From assembly GCA_030377865.1 (NCBI GenBank), contig JAUCGA010000008.1:1-64000 (forward strand): DNA of 64,000 bases. Reading direction: 5' to 3'. The stretch is from Anaerolineales bacterium HSG25 (GTDB taxonomy: Bacteria; Chloroflexota; Anaerolineae; 4572-78; J111). Positions 18,001 to 26,668 of this stretch are shown here, piece by piece (positions within the stretch are counted from its first letter, which is position 1; every line of letters starts with the position of its first letter). The notes below the pieces were generated by a model that searched no databases, had not been told where the DNA came from, and saw nothing but the letters and a program-made list of their open reading frames with translations. The translations under genes and the position numbers were made by a program.

Positions 18001-18465
18001 ATGGATCGTAATAAAACCGCACCGCTTGCGAATATAGAGCAGATAAAAAAGAGGCTAGAACCATCCCACGAACCGTCGGTCTGGGTAGGCAAAGCCCCTC
18101 GTATTTTGTACGTTGATGATCATTCAACCACTCGCGAAATTATGGTCTATATTTTTGAATCAAGTGGCGCTGACATTCTGTTAGCTGAGGATGGCCTAGA
18201 GGGGGTGGAGATGGCTCGGCGCTGGCAACCGGACATCATCCTCATGGATTTACGCATGCCTCGGCTGAACGGCTTCGAGGCGATTAGTAAAATTCGAGCC
18301 GACGAAGCTACGGCTCATATTCCGATTATCGTTACCTCAGCTTGGGCCAACGCCAAACACAAAAAACGCTCATCCGCGGCAGGCGCGAACGAGCATTTTT
18401 CTAAACCTGTTGACTTTAATCATCTGGTGAAGACGATTAATCGATATGTGAAACGTAATTCGTAA
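18001..18465 (+). CDS. Single-domain response regulator (CheY-like receiver)
   Basis: A 154-residue receiver domain protein with an about 32-residue N-terminal extension. Acidic pocket D39-D40, phosphoacceptor D83 (LMDLRMPRLNGF), T112/S113 and K135 (FSKPVD) are all present. There is no output domain, so it probably acts in a phosphorelay or by protein contact. No histidine kinase gene is adjacent; the nearest kinases are at 54.6-58.9 kb. A gggggaa sequence precedes ATG 18001. Tandem attcgta units lie directly after the stop. Confidence 0.9.
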   Translation: MDRNKTAPLANIEQIKKRLEPSHEPSVWVGKAPRILYVDDHSTTREIMVYIFESSGADILLAEDGLEGVEMARRWQPDIILMDLRMPRLNGFEAISKIRADEATAHIPIIVTSAWANAKHKKRSSAAGANEHFSKPVDFNHLVKTINRYVKRNS

Positions 18466-18579
18466 TTCGTAATTCGTGAGAAGTGAATCATCCGATGACT
18501 AGCGACCAAACGTTTCTGGAGGAATATATTCGTCATTCACCCATTCACCCATTCGCCCATTCGTAGATTCACAACTCCT

Positions 18580-19809
18580 CTATCGCCGTCCCGACATCCT
18601 TCGCCAACGGTCAGCCAGACTACGTGATTGGTTCCGCTCAAGCAGAGCTTTGGCCGAGGGTTTGGCCCAAGAAGGGGCTGGTACATCATAATCAAAGTCG
18701 TCTAATATTTTGCGTTCGACTTTATGCTCCAACACATACTCAATCCGATAAACGAGTGCCTCATCATCCGGTGTAACCAACGAGATCGCGTCCCCATCTG
18801 CCTCGGCACGGGCGGTACGACCAATACGGTGGATGTAATCGTCGGCCTGTTCGGGGATATCGTAGTTGATGACATGGCTGATACCATCAATATCTAACCC
18901 CCGTGCCGCGACATTGGTCGCCACCAAAACTTGGTAACGCCCCGATTGAAACCCCTTTAGAGCATTCACTCGATCTCTTTGCTTAAAATCACCATGAATA
19001 CAAGCCGCTTTGATATTATTCTCGCTAAGTTTACGGGTGACAACTTCGGCCTCGACCTTAGTAGCCGTAAACACCAGCATGCTCTCAATCTCCATCTGAT
19101 CTAAAATGGCGACCAGTAGCTCTGTTTTGAGGTGTTTTGGTACAGGATAGAGCGCCTGCCGAATTGTCTCAGGTGGGCGAGAGATGGCGATTTCAATTTT
19201 GATCGGTTTTTCTTGAAATCGTTGAGCCAGACTCAAAACTGAATTGGGCATGGTGGCTGAAAAGAGCAACGTCTGCCGTTTTTGGGGGAGTTGGTTAACG
19301 ATATATTTAATATCGGGCAAAAAGCCCATGTCTAACATACGGTCAGCTTCGTCGAGGATAAGAGTGTTGATTTCTCGTAGATTCACATTCCGGCGGCGCA
19401 TGTGATCCATCAATCGACCGGGGGTGGCGATGATAATATCTGTCCCGCGGCGTAACTTGTCGATTTGCGATTTCATCCCCGCCCCGCCGTATACCGAGGT
19501 GATACGGATGGGGGTACGACTCGCTAATTTTTGAGCCTGTTCGGTCACTTGAATGACCAACTCACGGGTTGGGGCTAAAACGACCACGCGCGGGTCTTTG
19601 GTTTTGCGGCGATCATTCAACAAGCGATCTAGGGTGGGTAATAAGAAGGCAAATGTTTTTCCGGTGCCAGTCTGCGCACAACCAATTAGGTCGCGACCTT
19701 CAAGCGCTGGCGGAATCCCCTGTTCTTGGATAGGGGTCATGTCTGCTACGCCTAATTTTTCTAAGGCGCTTTGTAATGATTTGTTTAAGGTTAGTTCTTT
19801 AAATTCCAT
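18580..19809 (-). CDS. DEAD-box ATP-dependent RNA helicase
   Basis: A 409-residue protein, with all core motifs in order: Q motif (MTPIQEQGIPPALEG), Walker A AQTGTGKT, PTRELVIQ, TPGRLMDH, DEAD, SAT, ATNVAARGLDI and HRIGRTARAE. The length fits the RhlE-like minimal helicases. The tail is short and basic. It unwinds RNA duplexes in the cytosol, typically in ribosome assembly, cold response or mRNA decay. No strong Shine-Dalgarno is seen. Confidence 0.95.
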   Translation of the reverse strand: MEFKELTLNKSLQSALEKLGVADMTPIQEQGIPPALEGRDLIGCAQTGTGKTFAFLLPTLDRLLNDRRKTKDPRVVVLAPTRELVIQVTEQAQKLASRTPIRITSVYGGAGMKSQIDKLRRGTDIIIATPGRLMDHMRRRNVNLREINTLILDEADRMLDMGFLPDIKYIVNQLPQKRQTLLFSATMPNSVLSLAQRFQEKPIKIEIAISRPPETIRQALYPVPKHLKTELLVAILDQMEIESMLVFTATKVEAEVVTRKLSENNIKAACIHGDFKQRDRVNALKGFQSGRYQVLVATNVAARGLDIDGISHVINYDIPEQADDYIHRIGRTARAEADGDAISLVTPDDEALVYRIEYVLEHKVERKILDDFDYDVPAPSWAKPSAKALLERNQSRSLADRWRRMSGRR

Positions 19810-19933
19810 AGTTTGGTTATACCAGTAAGCGGATAGGATGTCAAAAATTGCAGTAGCGCAAAACTTATCATGAGAGCGAACAACATGTCATTCCTGCATG
19901 CGTTTAGCGGGAATCTATGGTTACAGGTCAATG

Positions 19934-20024
19934 GTAAATATTCAGTGAATTTGTCAGAAAGAACGTCAGAAGCCCGATTTCTTAAAGAAATCGGGCTTCT
20001 AGGGCGGCTTTACTGAACTTTTAC
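19934..20024 (+). repeat. Palindromic repeat family A, copy
   Basis: Full 91-bp element; the inner arms are the agcccgatttctta variant. An attcctgcatgc/gcgggaat repeat lies just upstream at 19886-19914. Bases 20040-20188 show no gene, but on the minus strand contain a short frame INLIESDLEVDSDEV ending in a stop, which may be a gene remnant next to the C element. Confidence 0.88.
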
Positions 20025-20188
20025 CATTCGGGTATGACATACTGTATACCACGTTCAGACGACTTTTGCGCTATCGTCAAAAATCACCCTTAACACCTTT
20101 AGAGTTTGCCACCCTGCCGATGGTTGGTTATACTTCATCCGAATCAACTTCTAAATCAGATTCGATGAGGTTGATATTACTATATCTT

Positions 20189-20289
20189 GTAGTAGTCAGT
20201 TTGATGTTGAAAAAGGGGTACAACGGCTTTAGCGGTTGCCTATAGTAATGGCTGATCCCATTGTACGCCAACATTATCTTGACCACCAC
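20189..20289 (-). repeat. Palindromic repeat family C, subtype 2, copy
   Basis: Reverse complement of the element at 16216-16316: gtagtagtcagtttgatgtt at one end, caacattatcttgaccaccac at the other. It ends 33 bases before the start codon of the cyclophilin gene. Confidence 0.85.
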
Positions 20290-20322
20290 AAACATTACTA
20301 TATTTTAGCGAGGATAATAATT

Positions 20323-20805
20323 ATGAGTATGCAGTGGAGTAGTCCCCCTGAGATGGAAATTGATGCCAAAAAAAGCTATTCGGTCACGATGGAAACCTCA
20401 AAAGGAACAATCGAGTTAGCCCTATCGGCAGAGTACGCGCCTAACACCGTTAACAATTTCGTTTTTTTGGTACGACAAGGTTTTTATGATGGCGTAACGT
20501 TTCATCGTGTCATCAGCAACTTTATGGTTCAAGGGGGCGACCCCACCGGAACCGGACGCGGCGACCCCGGCTACAAATTTGGCGATGAGTTTAGCGGCAA
20601 CCCGCTACGCCATGAAGCCAAAGTGATTTCTATGGCTAATGCTGGCCCGAACACCAACGGGAGCCAGTTCTTTATTACCCATGCCCCACAACCTCATTTG
20701 GACAACAAACATACCGTGTTTGGTAAAGTCACCGCTGGGGTTGAGATAGTTGATGCTATTCGCCAAGGCGACAAAATGGTTAAGGTCACGGTTTCTGAAT
20801 CGTAG
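20323..20805 (+). CDS. Peptidyl-prolyl cis-trans isomerase, cyclophilin type, cytosolic
   Basis: A 160-residue cyclophilin. It catalyses cis-trans isomerisation of X-Pro bonds in protein folding. The active-site stretch is [20 protein letters not shown], with the catalytic arginine in FHRV, then [20 protein letters not shown]. It starts at ATG 20323; the in-frame TTG at 20236 lies in the family C element and would add residues encoded by repeat DNA, so I reject it. There is no signal peptide. A lipoprotein paralogue is at 38237-38980. Confidence 0.93.
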   Translation: MSMQWSSPPEMEIDAKKSYSVTMETSKGTIELALSAEYAPNTVNNFVFLVRQGFYDGVTFHRVISNFMVQGGDPTGTGRGDPGYKFGDEFSGNPLRHEAKVISMANAGPNTNGSQFFITHAPQPHLDNKHTVFGKVTAGVEIVDAIRQGDKMVKVTVSES

Positions 20806-20912
20806 GCACCCTTTTTGAATATCAATAGACATAATCCAGTCATCCGATGGCGATTAACCGTCGGATGACTGAGTGTTACTTGGTAAACAACCGTTCGATA
20901 TTTCGATAAAGT

Positions 20913-21060
20913 GTGGTGGTCAAGATGATGTTGAAAACCATGTCATACTGAGCCGAAGGCGAAGTATCCACCCGAATCTCCCTAGATTCGGGTGAGTGAG
21001 ACCCTTCGCAAAAAACGCTCAGGGTGACATAATCTTTTTCAACATCAAGCTGACCACTAC
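20913..21060 (+). repeat. Palindromic repeat family C, subtype 1, complete copy
   Basis: Terminal repeats gtggtggtcaagatgatgtt and caacatcaagctgaccactac enclose a core nearly the same as that at 17677-17808. Subtypes 1 and 2 share only the termini. A hairpin of the gcaaaagcaagatgc / cacctccgag types follows at 21112-21172, and tandem cttttca units at 21176-21202. Confidence 0.88.
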
Positions 21061-21216
21061 AGATATTTCGATCAAGAAGTAAATTCTCCTAACAAACAAT
21101 ACAGGCTGACGGCAAAAGCAAGATGCTTTTGCACTCCGAACACCTCCGAGGCGCACTGCACCTCGGAGGTGTTTCACTTTTCACTTTTCACTTTTCACTT
21201 TTCATTCTTCATTCCC

Positions 21217-24200
21217 CTACCGCCGCACACTCGGTAGATAAACACTCTGCCGTCGTAGCTCGATGTTGGTGATTTCGACCTGCGACTCGATCAGTTGGCC
21301 GCTGGCGTTGACTGCTTGCAGACTGGTGCGGGTGAACTCGACTGGCCCGCTGACGAGGCTGGTGAAGGTGATGGTCACGAGTTGGGATTGCTGGCCTAAC
21401 AAGTCGGGCATGTTGAGCATGCCGAGGGCGACGCTACCGCCGCTGTTATCGAGTTGGGGGCCGGTGCCGAGGGGCATGGTTGCGCTGAGTGTGTCGGATT
21501 GGGTCAGGGCGGCGATTTGGTAGCGGTTGGGGTTGAAGGTGAGGTTGAGGCTGAATCCGCCGAGTTGTTGTTCCGTACTGCGTGCGGATGCAGGCAAGAT
21601 GCCTGCGCTCCCAGTGGCGGATGCAGGCTGGATGTTTGCGCTCCCAATTCCCGATAGTTGGTCGAACTGAACCAGTACCTCGAAGGTTTCGCCGACGGCT
21701 ACGTCATTGACGGGGGTGAAGAGGGCAAAGTTGGCTTGTCCGTCTCCCTGCACCGGAGTTTGGGGGGTGGTCAGGCAGTCAGACCCATGCCCGACGGCGA
21801 CGGTGCTAACGTCGTGCAGGTCAACCACGCCGTTCTGGTCAAGGTCGCGGTTGGTCTGCCGACTGCCCCATGCGCCCGCGACTTGACGCAGGTCAAACTC
21901 GGTCAGGCGGCAATCGTCGTCAAAGTCACCCTGTAGGGCGGGACGGGCTTGCAAGCTGTCGGGCGCGATGGTCACTTGCTGACTGGTCGAGCGCCCCCAG
22001 ACTTCTTCATCATACATGGGGTAAATCTGCGCGGGTGGCACGCTGAACTGTCCGGCGGTGGTGGCTCGCATGAGATAGGTGTAGGTATGGTCGCCCGGCC
22101 AGAGGCGAGTGACAAAAAAGCTGACTTTGTCGTCGTAGATGTTTTTGCGATTATAGCCCCAATAGTGCCAATAGGATGGGCCGTTGTTATCACTGTAGGC
22201 GGTGTTGTTCAACCGCTCGTTAATGGCCTCAAAGCCTGCCGGTAGCGGGTCTTCGACCAACACATACCATGCCTCGTCCTTGGCCGAAACTTGCAGTTCC
22301 ACCTCCACGATGTCGCCGATTTTGTAATTCATTTCATCTTCCCGCAAGGTCTCATCTTGCGGGGAGCTTCCGTCAACCGGACTATAGCGCCGCTCAATCC
22401 CCAAGCCTGCGTCTTGCGAGCTAACCGCGGTAAAGCTGTCGTAAAACAGTTCTTGATGTAGCCCCGCACTGTAATAGAGTTGCCCCTCGCCGTATCGCTC
22501 CAGCCGAATGACGTTCTGACCGTCATGCAGGTCAGCCCCGCCAATCACTAGCGGCTCGATGGCCGTGGTCAGATTGTCGCCATTGATTTGCCCCTGCCCC
22601 ACTAAAGTATCATTCAGAAAGACAAAATAGCGATAGTCGGCCTGCAACTCGCCGGAGATTTGCAGATAGCTTGACAGGCTCAACACGGCAAAGGCGGTGG
22701 CCTGCGTGTCACGCCAACCGGCTCCCCGACGATGTTCCATGAGCCAGCGCGCCGCCTTGGGTAACAGGTCATGCTGAGGGCGCAGTTTGGTCAGCGCTAA
22801 CAAAGCCATGCCGGTGTTCTTTTCGCGTGAGGCCATGGTGCGCCAGTGATACTCGGTTTTGTGGTCACTCGTCGGCCAGTATACGCCGGTGGGAGTCTTC
22901 TCGGCCTGACTGAGCAGGCTTTCCAAAAGCGCCTGAGCCGAAGCGGAATCACCATCAGCATGGAGCGCCAAGGCCAAGGCCGCTTGGCCGAAACTGTCCA
23001 ACTCGTTTTGACGGGCCAGCAAACTTTGCGCCATGCTCAGGTCGCCCCGTCCGGCCAGCGCCTTAACATACAGGGCGTAGGCCATAATTCGGGCATCGCT
23101 CTGACCGTCGAGTTGCTGGTCGAGGGCGTTAAAGCCACTGTTCATCACCGCCGGATTGACCTCGAATCCGGCCTGCTCGACCATGGTCAGCCCCAGTAGC
23201 ACGTAGGCGGTCAGGTAGGTGTTGCCCTCGTCGTCATACCACCAGCCCCAGCCGCCGTTGCTCTGCTGATAGCCGTACAGCTTGGTCAGTCCTTGGTCGA
23301 TGATGTCGGGCAGTTCGTCGGCTTTGGGGTTGGGGATGCCCAAATCTTGGTAGGTTTTGGCCGCCACCGCGCTCGGCAGAACCCGACTCATGGTCTGCTC
23401 CACACAGCCGTAGGGATAGTTAATGAGCGAGTCGAGACCGTCCAACACGCCCAGCGCCACCGACGGCGAGAGCCGGATGGTCAGTTCGGAGGTGTCATGC
23501 ACGGCGTTAAAGGGCATGGTGAAGGTCTCGGTGGCGTAGTAGCCATCCAACGGAGTGATGGCTCGACGGGCGCTGAGGGGCGTGTCAACCTGACCCGCCG
23601 CCTGCCAACGGTCGGGCACGGCGTAGGGTTTGATGGGCAGAGTCAGTTCGACCGCGTCCCCACCGAGCGAGGTATCGACCACGCAGGTGACTTGCGCGTC
23701 ACCAACCTGACTCGCCACCGCCGTCCAACTAGAACGGGCTGTGTTACCCGTCGAATCACCCGTCAGGCTGATGTGGCGGGTCGCCCCGTCGAGCAGGGTC
23801 AGGTCGGGCGCGCTGACCGAGACCTGTCCGTCAACCGCATGGCCGGTGTAGTTTTGTACGACCGTATTGAGAGCAAAGGTGTCGCCCAACACGGCAAAGC
23901 GAGGGAGCGCCGGACGCATGATCATGTCCTTGCTGACCAGAATATCCGCCGTGCCTTCGCCGACTTTGGTGTCCACGGTGACGGCTTTGGCTAGGATGCG
24001 CCATGTCGTCAGGTTGTCAGGCAGGTTGACCGTCACCTTAGCCAGACCTTGGCTGTTGGTTTGGATGTTGGCGTTCCAGTAGGCCGTATCCTGAAAAACT
24101 CGGCGTGGGTCTTCGGTGGTTTTATTCGTATCATCACCCGCGTTGGGTGGTTGGGTCGGGGAAGGGGAAGGGGTGGCGGTGCCAGTCGGAGCAAAAGTCC

Positions 24201-26565
24201 CGCCGTCGGCATCCTCGGTCACTCGACCCCAATAGTAGCGCCGTGGGGATAGGCTGTCGTAGGCGGTGACTCGGTTCGATTGGGGGGCGTAGAAGGTGTC
24301 GAACAGGTCGGCGGATAGGTCGTCGCTCAGGGCGAAGATGGCCTCATCAACCAAGGCCAAACTGAACTGCGCCGAGACTGCCTGCCCCGTTTGGTCGGTC
24401 ACTTGCAGAGTCAACTCAGCTTGGTCGCCGGGCTGATATTCCTCCGCCGAGGGCAAAATTTTGACCGACAAGCGTCGATGTTCTGGCGAGACCAGCAGGC
24501 GCGCTTCGATGGTCAGCAATTTTCCTTCGGGGGTGGCCTCACTGCCGTAGTCGTAATCGGCGGATTGGCTGTCGTGGGGCTTAAAGATGTGTAGTTTGGC
24601 AAAGACGTTCGGCGCAAAGGCTTCTTTAATCAGCACGTCAACCAGCGTGACCGGGCCACTCAGGTTAATGACCATCTCCTCGTACAGGCCGTCCCGCTCC
24701 AAGGTCAATAGCGCCTTGCCGGTCAGTTGCGACTCAATCAGCAGTTGAGCCGTATCGCCGACCTGATAACTGTCTTGATCAACCGTAATCTTTAGCTCAT
24801 CGTTTGAGGAGGGATACCAGCCCGTGCCGCCATATAGCCACAGATAACGATAGCTGTTCATCTTCCGACCCCGCCCATCAAGGGCGCTGATGGTCAGCCG
24901 ATACCAGCCCGCCGACAGTCCAGACAAATCAACCTGCGCCTGACCTTGTGGGTCGGTGGTGACTTGCTTTTGCGACAAGGGGGAGTTATACGGGTAGCCC
25001 TGATAGACCTCAACCGTGACCTGCCGATTGGCGACCGGCTGGTCGGCGCGGTCGTGCATGCTAATCTGGCCGATGACCGTGTCGCCGACCTTGTAGCCGT
25101 ACCGCTCGGTGGTCAACGTCAGACTGGCATCGTTCCAGTAAACGGGCAGATTTTTCTGACCGGTAATCGGCTGGTTGCTGGCCTCGGTGACGGTGGCCTC
25201 GAAGGTGTAGGTGGTATCTTGGCCCAAACTGCCGTCGGTGGCGAAGAGTGTCTCAAACTGGCCTTGCCCGTCGGTCGTTCCGGTTAGCTCAGTGACTAGT
25301 TGCCGATAGCCGCCCCAATAGTAGGTTTGGCGATAAATTTTCAGACTCAACTCGGCATGGCTGACCGGCTGACCGAAAAAGTAGTCGGCCTGCACGGTGA
25401 TGGGAATCTCGTCTCCGGCGATGCCGTACTCCAACGGGGTGCTGACCTGCACCTGATATTCGGGCTTGCGGTAGGCTTCGACTTTGAGTTGTTGCGTCTG
25501 CTGAAAATCGGCAAACTCTAACAAAAGCTGGTAGTTGCCCATAGGCGGCTCGTCGGCCAAGGTAAAGGAGCCGTCAATCGTGCCGAAGCTATTCGGTTGA
25601 AAAACCTGACTCGTCACGACGTTGTAACGGGAGTCGCGCAACGTCACGCTAACAGGTTGGGTCGAGGCCAGCGGACTGTAGGACAGCCCCGTGTCGGACT
25701 GGCCTTGTTGACGCAAAATCGCGGCGAAGTTGATGGTGTCGCCCGGTCGGTAGATGGGGCGGTCGGTGTAGAGATAGCTATGATAGGGCGAGCTAGAGCC
25801 GTAGTAGCCCCAATCGTCCCAATACCAGTAGCCGTAATCGGTGCGCCAGCCGCTATCCAATCCGGCCAGTGTGACCGAATCGGCGGTGGTTCCAATCGCC
25901 AAGACCGGCGTGGTACTGTCAAGCTCAAATTTGGCTAAACCGTCCGCATCGGTGCTGGCCTGCTTGACGCTCTGACCATGCTCGTCATACAGGCTCACGG
26001 TCATGTTGCTTGTCGGTTGACTGCTTTGGAGGTTGATGCTCCAGGCCAGCAGGCTGTCCGTCCCGCCTCGCTTGAGGGTCAGCACCTGCGAGGTGACGGC
26101 GAGGTACATGCTGTCCTGCCCCAAGTCGGCATGGCTGGCCGTCAGCAGGTACAGGCCATGCGGCACGGTGGGCAACATGGTGGCCTGCCTCAGCGAGCCG
26201 TAGACATCGCCGCTGTCTAGTTTGCTGACCTGTTGCCAACGGGTCAACTCGGTTAGGTCGGTGCTGGTGATGGGCTGGTTCCAATTGCTCCGCAGGTCGC
26301 CGTATCGGGTGGCGAACTCAGCGGGGGTCAGGCTGTATAAGGTAAAGTCGATGGGTGTGGTCGATGCGGTGGCCCAAAACTGAACTTGGTTCAGACCGCT
26401 AGGGTCAATCAGTTGAATCGGGATGCCATCGCCCAGACTAAGCTGGTTTTGCTGTTGACGGGGCGTGGCCGATAGGGGCGGCGCGCTCCATAAGGTTAGG
26501 CTGACAATAGATACGGCCATGATCATCACGGCGGCTAGGTTAAAGCTGGATAACATTCTGTGCAT
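21217..26565 (-). CDS. Secreted alpha-2-macroglobulin family protein with dockerin- and cohesin-like modules
   Basis: 1782 residues with an N-terminal signal peptide (FNLAAVMIMAVSIVSLTLWS). Repeated MG/bait-like beta domains (SYLYTDRPIYRPGDTINFAA marks the MG2/MG3 region) fill the first 900 residues. The thioester motif C1054-V-E-Q1057 (YPYGCVEQTMSR) opens the alpha/alpha-toroid thioester domain (YGYQQSNGGWGWWYDDEGNT). Near the end, GDFDDDCRLTEFDLRQVAG and DLDQNGVVDLHDVSTVA are paired calcium-loop repeats as in dockerins, then a cohesin-like beta segment, ending in VYLPSVRR. The family traps proteases outside the cell. The gaggagg ribosome site fits the start at 26565. A short repeat is inserted in frame near the C-terminus. 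Confidence 0.88.
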   Translation of the reverse strand: MHRMLSSFNLAAVMIMAVSIVSLTLWSAPPLSATPRQQQNQLSLGDGIPIQLIDPSGLNQVQFWATASTTPIDFTLYSLTPAEFATRYGDLRSNWNQPITSTDLTELTRWQQVSKLDSGDVYGSLRQATMLPTVPHGLYLLTASHADLGQDSMYLAVTSQVLTLKRGGTDSLLAWSINLQSSQPTSNMTVSLYDEHGQSVKQASTDADGLAKFELDSTTPVLAIGTTADSVTLAGLDSGWRTDYGYWYWDDWGYYGSSSPYHSYLYTDRPIYRPGDTINFAAILRQQGQSDTGLSYSPLASTQPVSVTLRDSRYNVVTSQVFQPNSFGTIDGSFTLADEPPMGNYQLLLEFADFQQTQQLKVEAYRKPEYQVQVSTPLEYGIAGDEIPITVQADYFFGQPVSHAELSLKIYRQTYYWGGYRQLVTELTGTTDGQGQFETLFATDGSLGQDTTYTFEATVTEASNQPITGQKNLPVYWNDASLTLTTERYGYKVGDTVIGQISMHDRADQPVANRQVTVEVYQGYPYNSPLSQKQVTTDPQGQAQVDLSGLSAGWYRLTISALDGRGRKMNSYRYLWLYGGTGWYPSSNDELKITVDQDSYQVGDTAQLLIESQLTGKALLTLERDGLYEEMVINLSGPVTLVDVLIKEAFAPNVFAKLHIFKPHDSQSADYDYGSEATPEGKLLTIEARLLVSPEHRRLSVKILPSAEEYQPGDQAELTLQVTDQTGQAVSAQFSLALVDEAIFALSDDLSADLFDTFYAPQSNRVTAYDSLSPRRYYWGRVTEDADGGTFAPTGTATPSPSPTQPPNAGDDTNKTTEDPRRVFQDTAYWNANIQTNSQGLAKVTVNLPDNLTTWRILAKAVTVDTKVGEGTADILVSKDMIMRPALPRFAVLGDTFALNTVVQNYTGHAVDGQVSVSAPDLTLLDGATRHISLTGDSTGNTARSSWTAVASQVGDAQVTCVVDTSLGGDAVELTLPIKPYAVPDRWQAAGQVDTPLSARRAITPLDGYYATETFTMPFNAVHDTSELTIRLSPSVALGVLDGLDSLINYPYGCVEQTMSRVLPSAVAAKTYQDLGIPNPKADELPDIIDQGLTKLYGYQQSNGGWGWWYDDEGNTYLTAYVLLGLTMVEQAGFEVNPAVMNSGFNALDQQLDGQSDARIMAYALYVKALAGRGDLSMAQSLLARQNELDSFGQAALALALHADGDSASAQALLESLLSQAEKTPTGVYWPTSDHKTEYHWRTMASREKNTGMALLALTKLRPQHDLLPKAARWLMEHRRGAGWRDTQATAFAVLSLSSYLQISGELQADYRYFVFLNDTLVGQGQINGDNLTTAIEPLVIGGADLHDGQNVIRLERYGEGQLYYSAGLHQELFYDSFTAVSSQDAGLGIERRYSPVDGSSPQDETLREDEMNYKIGDIVEVELQVSAKDEAWYVLVEDPLPAGFEAINERLNNTAYSDNNGPSYWHYWGYNRKNIYDDKVSFFVTRLWPGDHTYTYLMRATTAGQFSVPPAQIYPMYDEEVWGRSTSQQVTIAPDSLQARPALQGDFDDDCRLTEFDLRQVAGAWGSRQTNRDLDQNGVVDLHDVSTVAVGHGSDCLTTPQTPVQGDGQANFALFTPVNDVAVGETFEVLVQFDQLSGIGSANIQPASATGSAGILPASARSTEQQLGGFSLNLTFNPNRYQIAALTQSDTLSATMPLGTGPQLDNSGGSVALGMLNMPDLLGQQSQLVTITFTSLVSGPVEFTRTSLQAVNASGQLIESQVEITNIELRRQSVYLPSVRR
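21581..21646 (-). repeat. In-frame tandem repeat inside the macroglobulin gene (SAGILPA type)
   Basis: Two about 33-bp units beginning gcggatgcaggc and ending gcgctccca encode ANIQPASA and AGILPASA within SGIGSANIQPASATGSAGIL. This amino-acid motif typifies intergenic-type repeats that have landed in open frames. It interrupts the cohesin-like domain between its first and second strands. Confidence 0.75.
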
Positions 26566-26668
26566 GGTAAACCTCCTCAGGTTGGTAAAAATAGGGTCAT
26601 TTTAGCTAATACCTGTGAGGAAAAAGCATGCCTCACGGTGGAATTAGGGTCGATAGTTGGTTAGACCC

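Noticed and set aside
17657-18127. 156-codon minus-strand frame over the response regulator start
   Set aside because: It crosses repeat DNA and the leader of a real gene and has no protein-like features.
20130-20188. Short minus-strand frame INLIESDLEVDSDEV as a gene
   Set aside because: Too short and without context; it is only noted as a possible remnant next to a family C element.
20236-20322. Longer N-terminus for the cytosolic cyclophilin
   Set aside because: The extension is encoded by the family C repeat and adds no signal peptide; ATG 20323 gives the usual length.
23293-23994. 233-codon + strand frame and many others antisense to the macroglobulin gene
   Set aside because: They are shadows of the GC-rich coding strand with His/Arg/Gly-rich composition and no domain or ribosome site.
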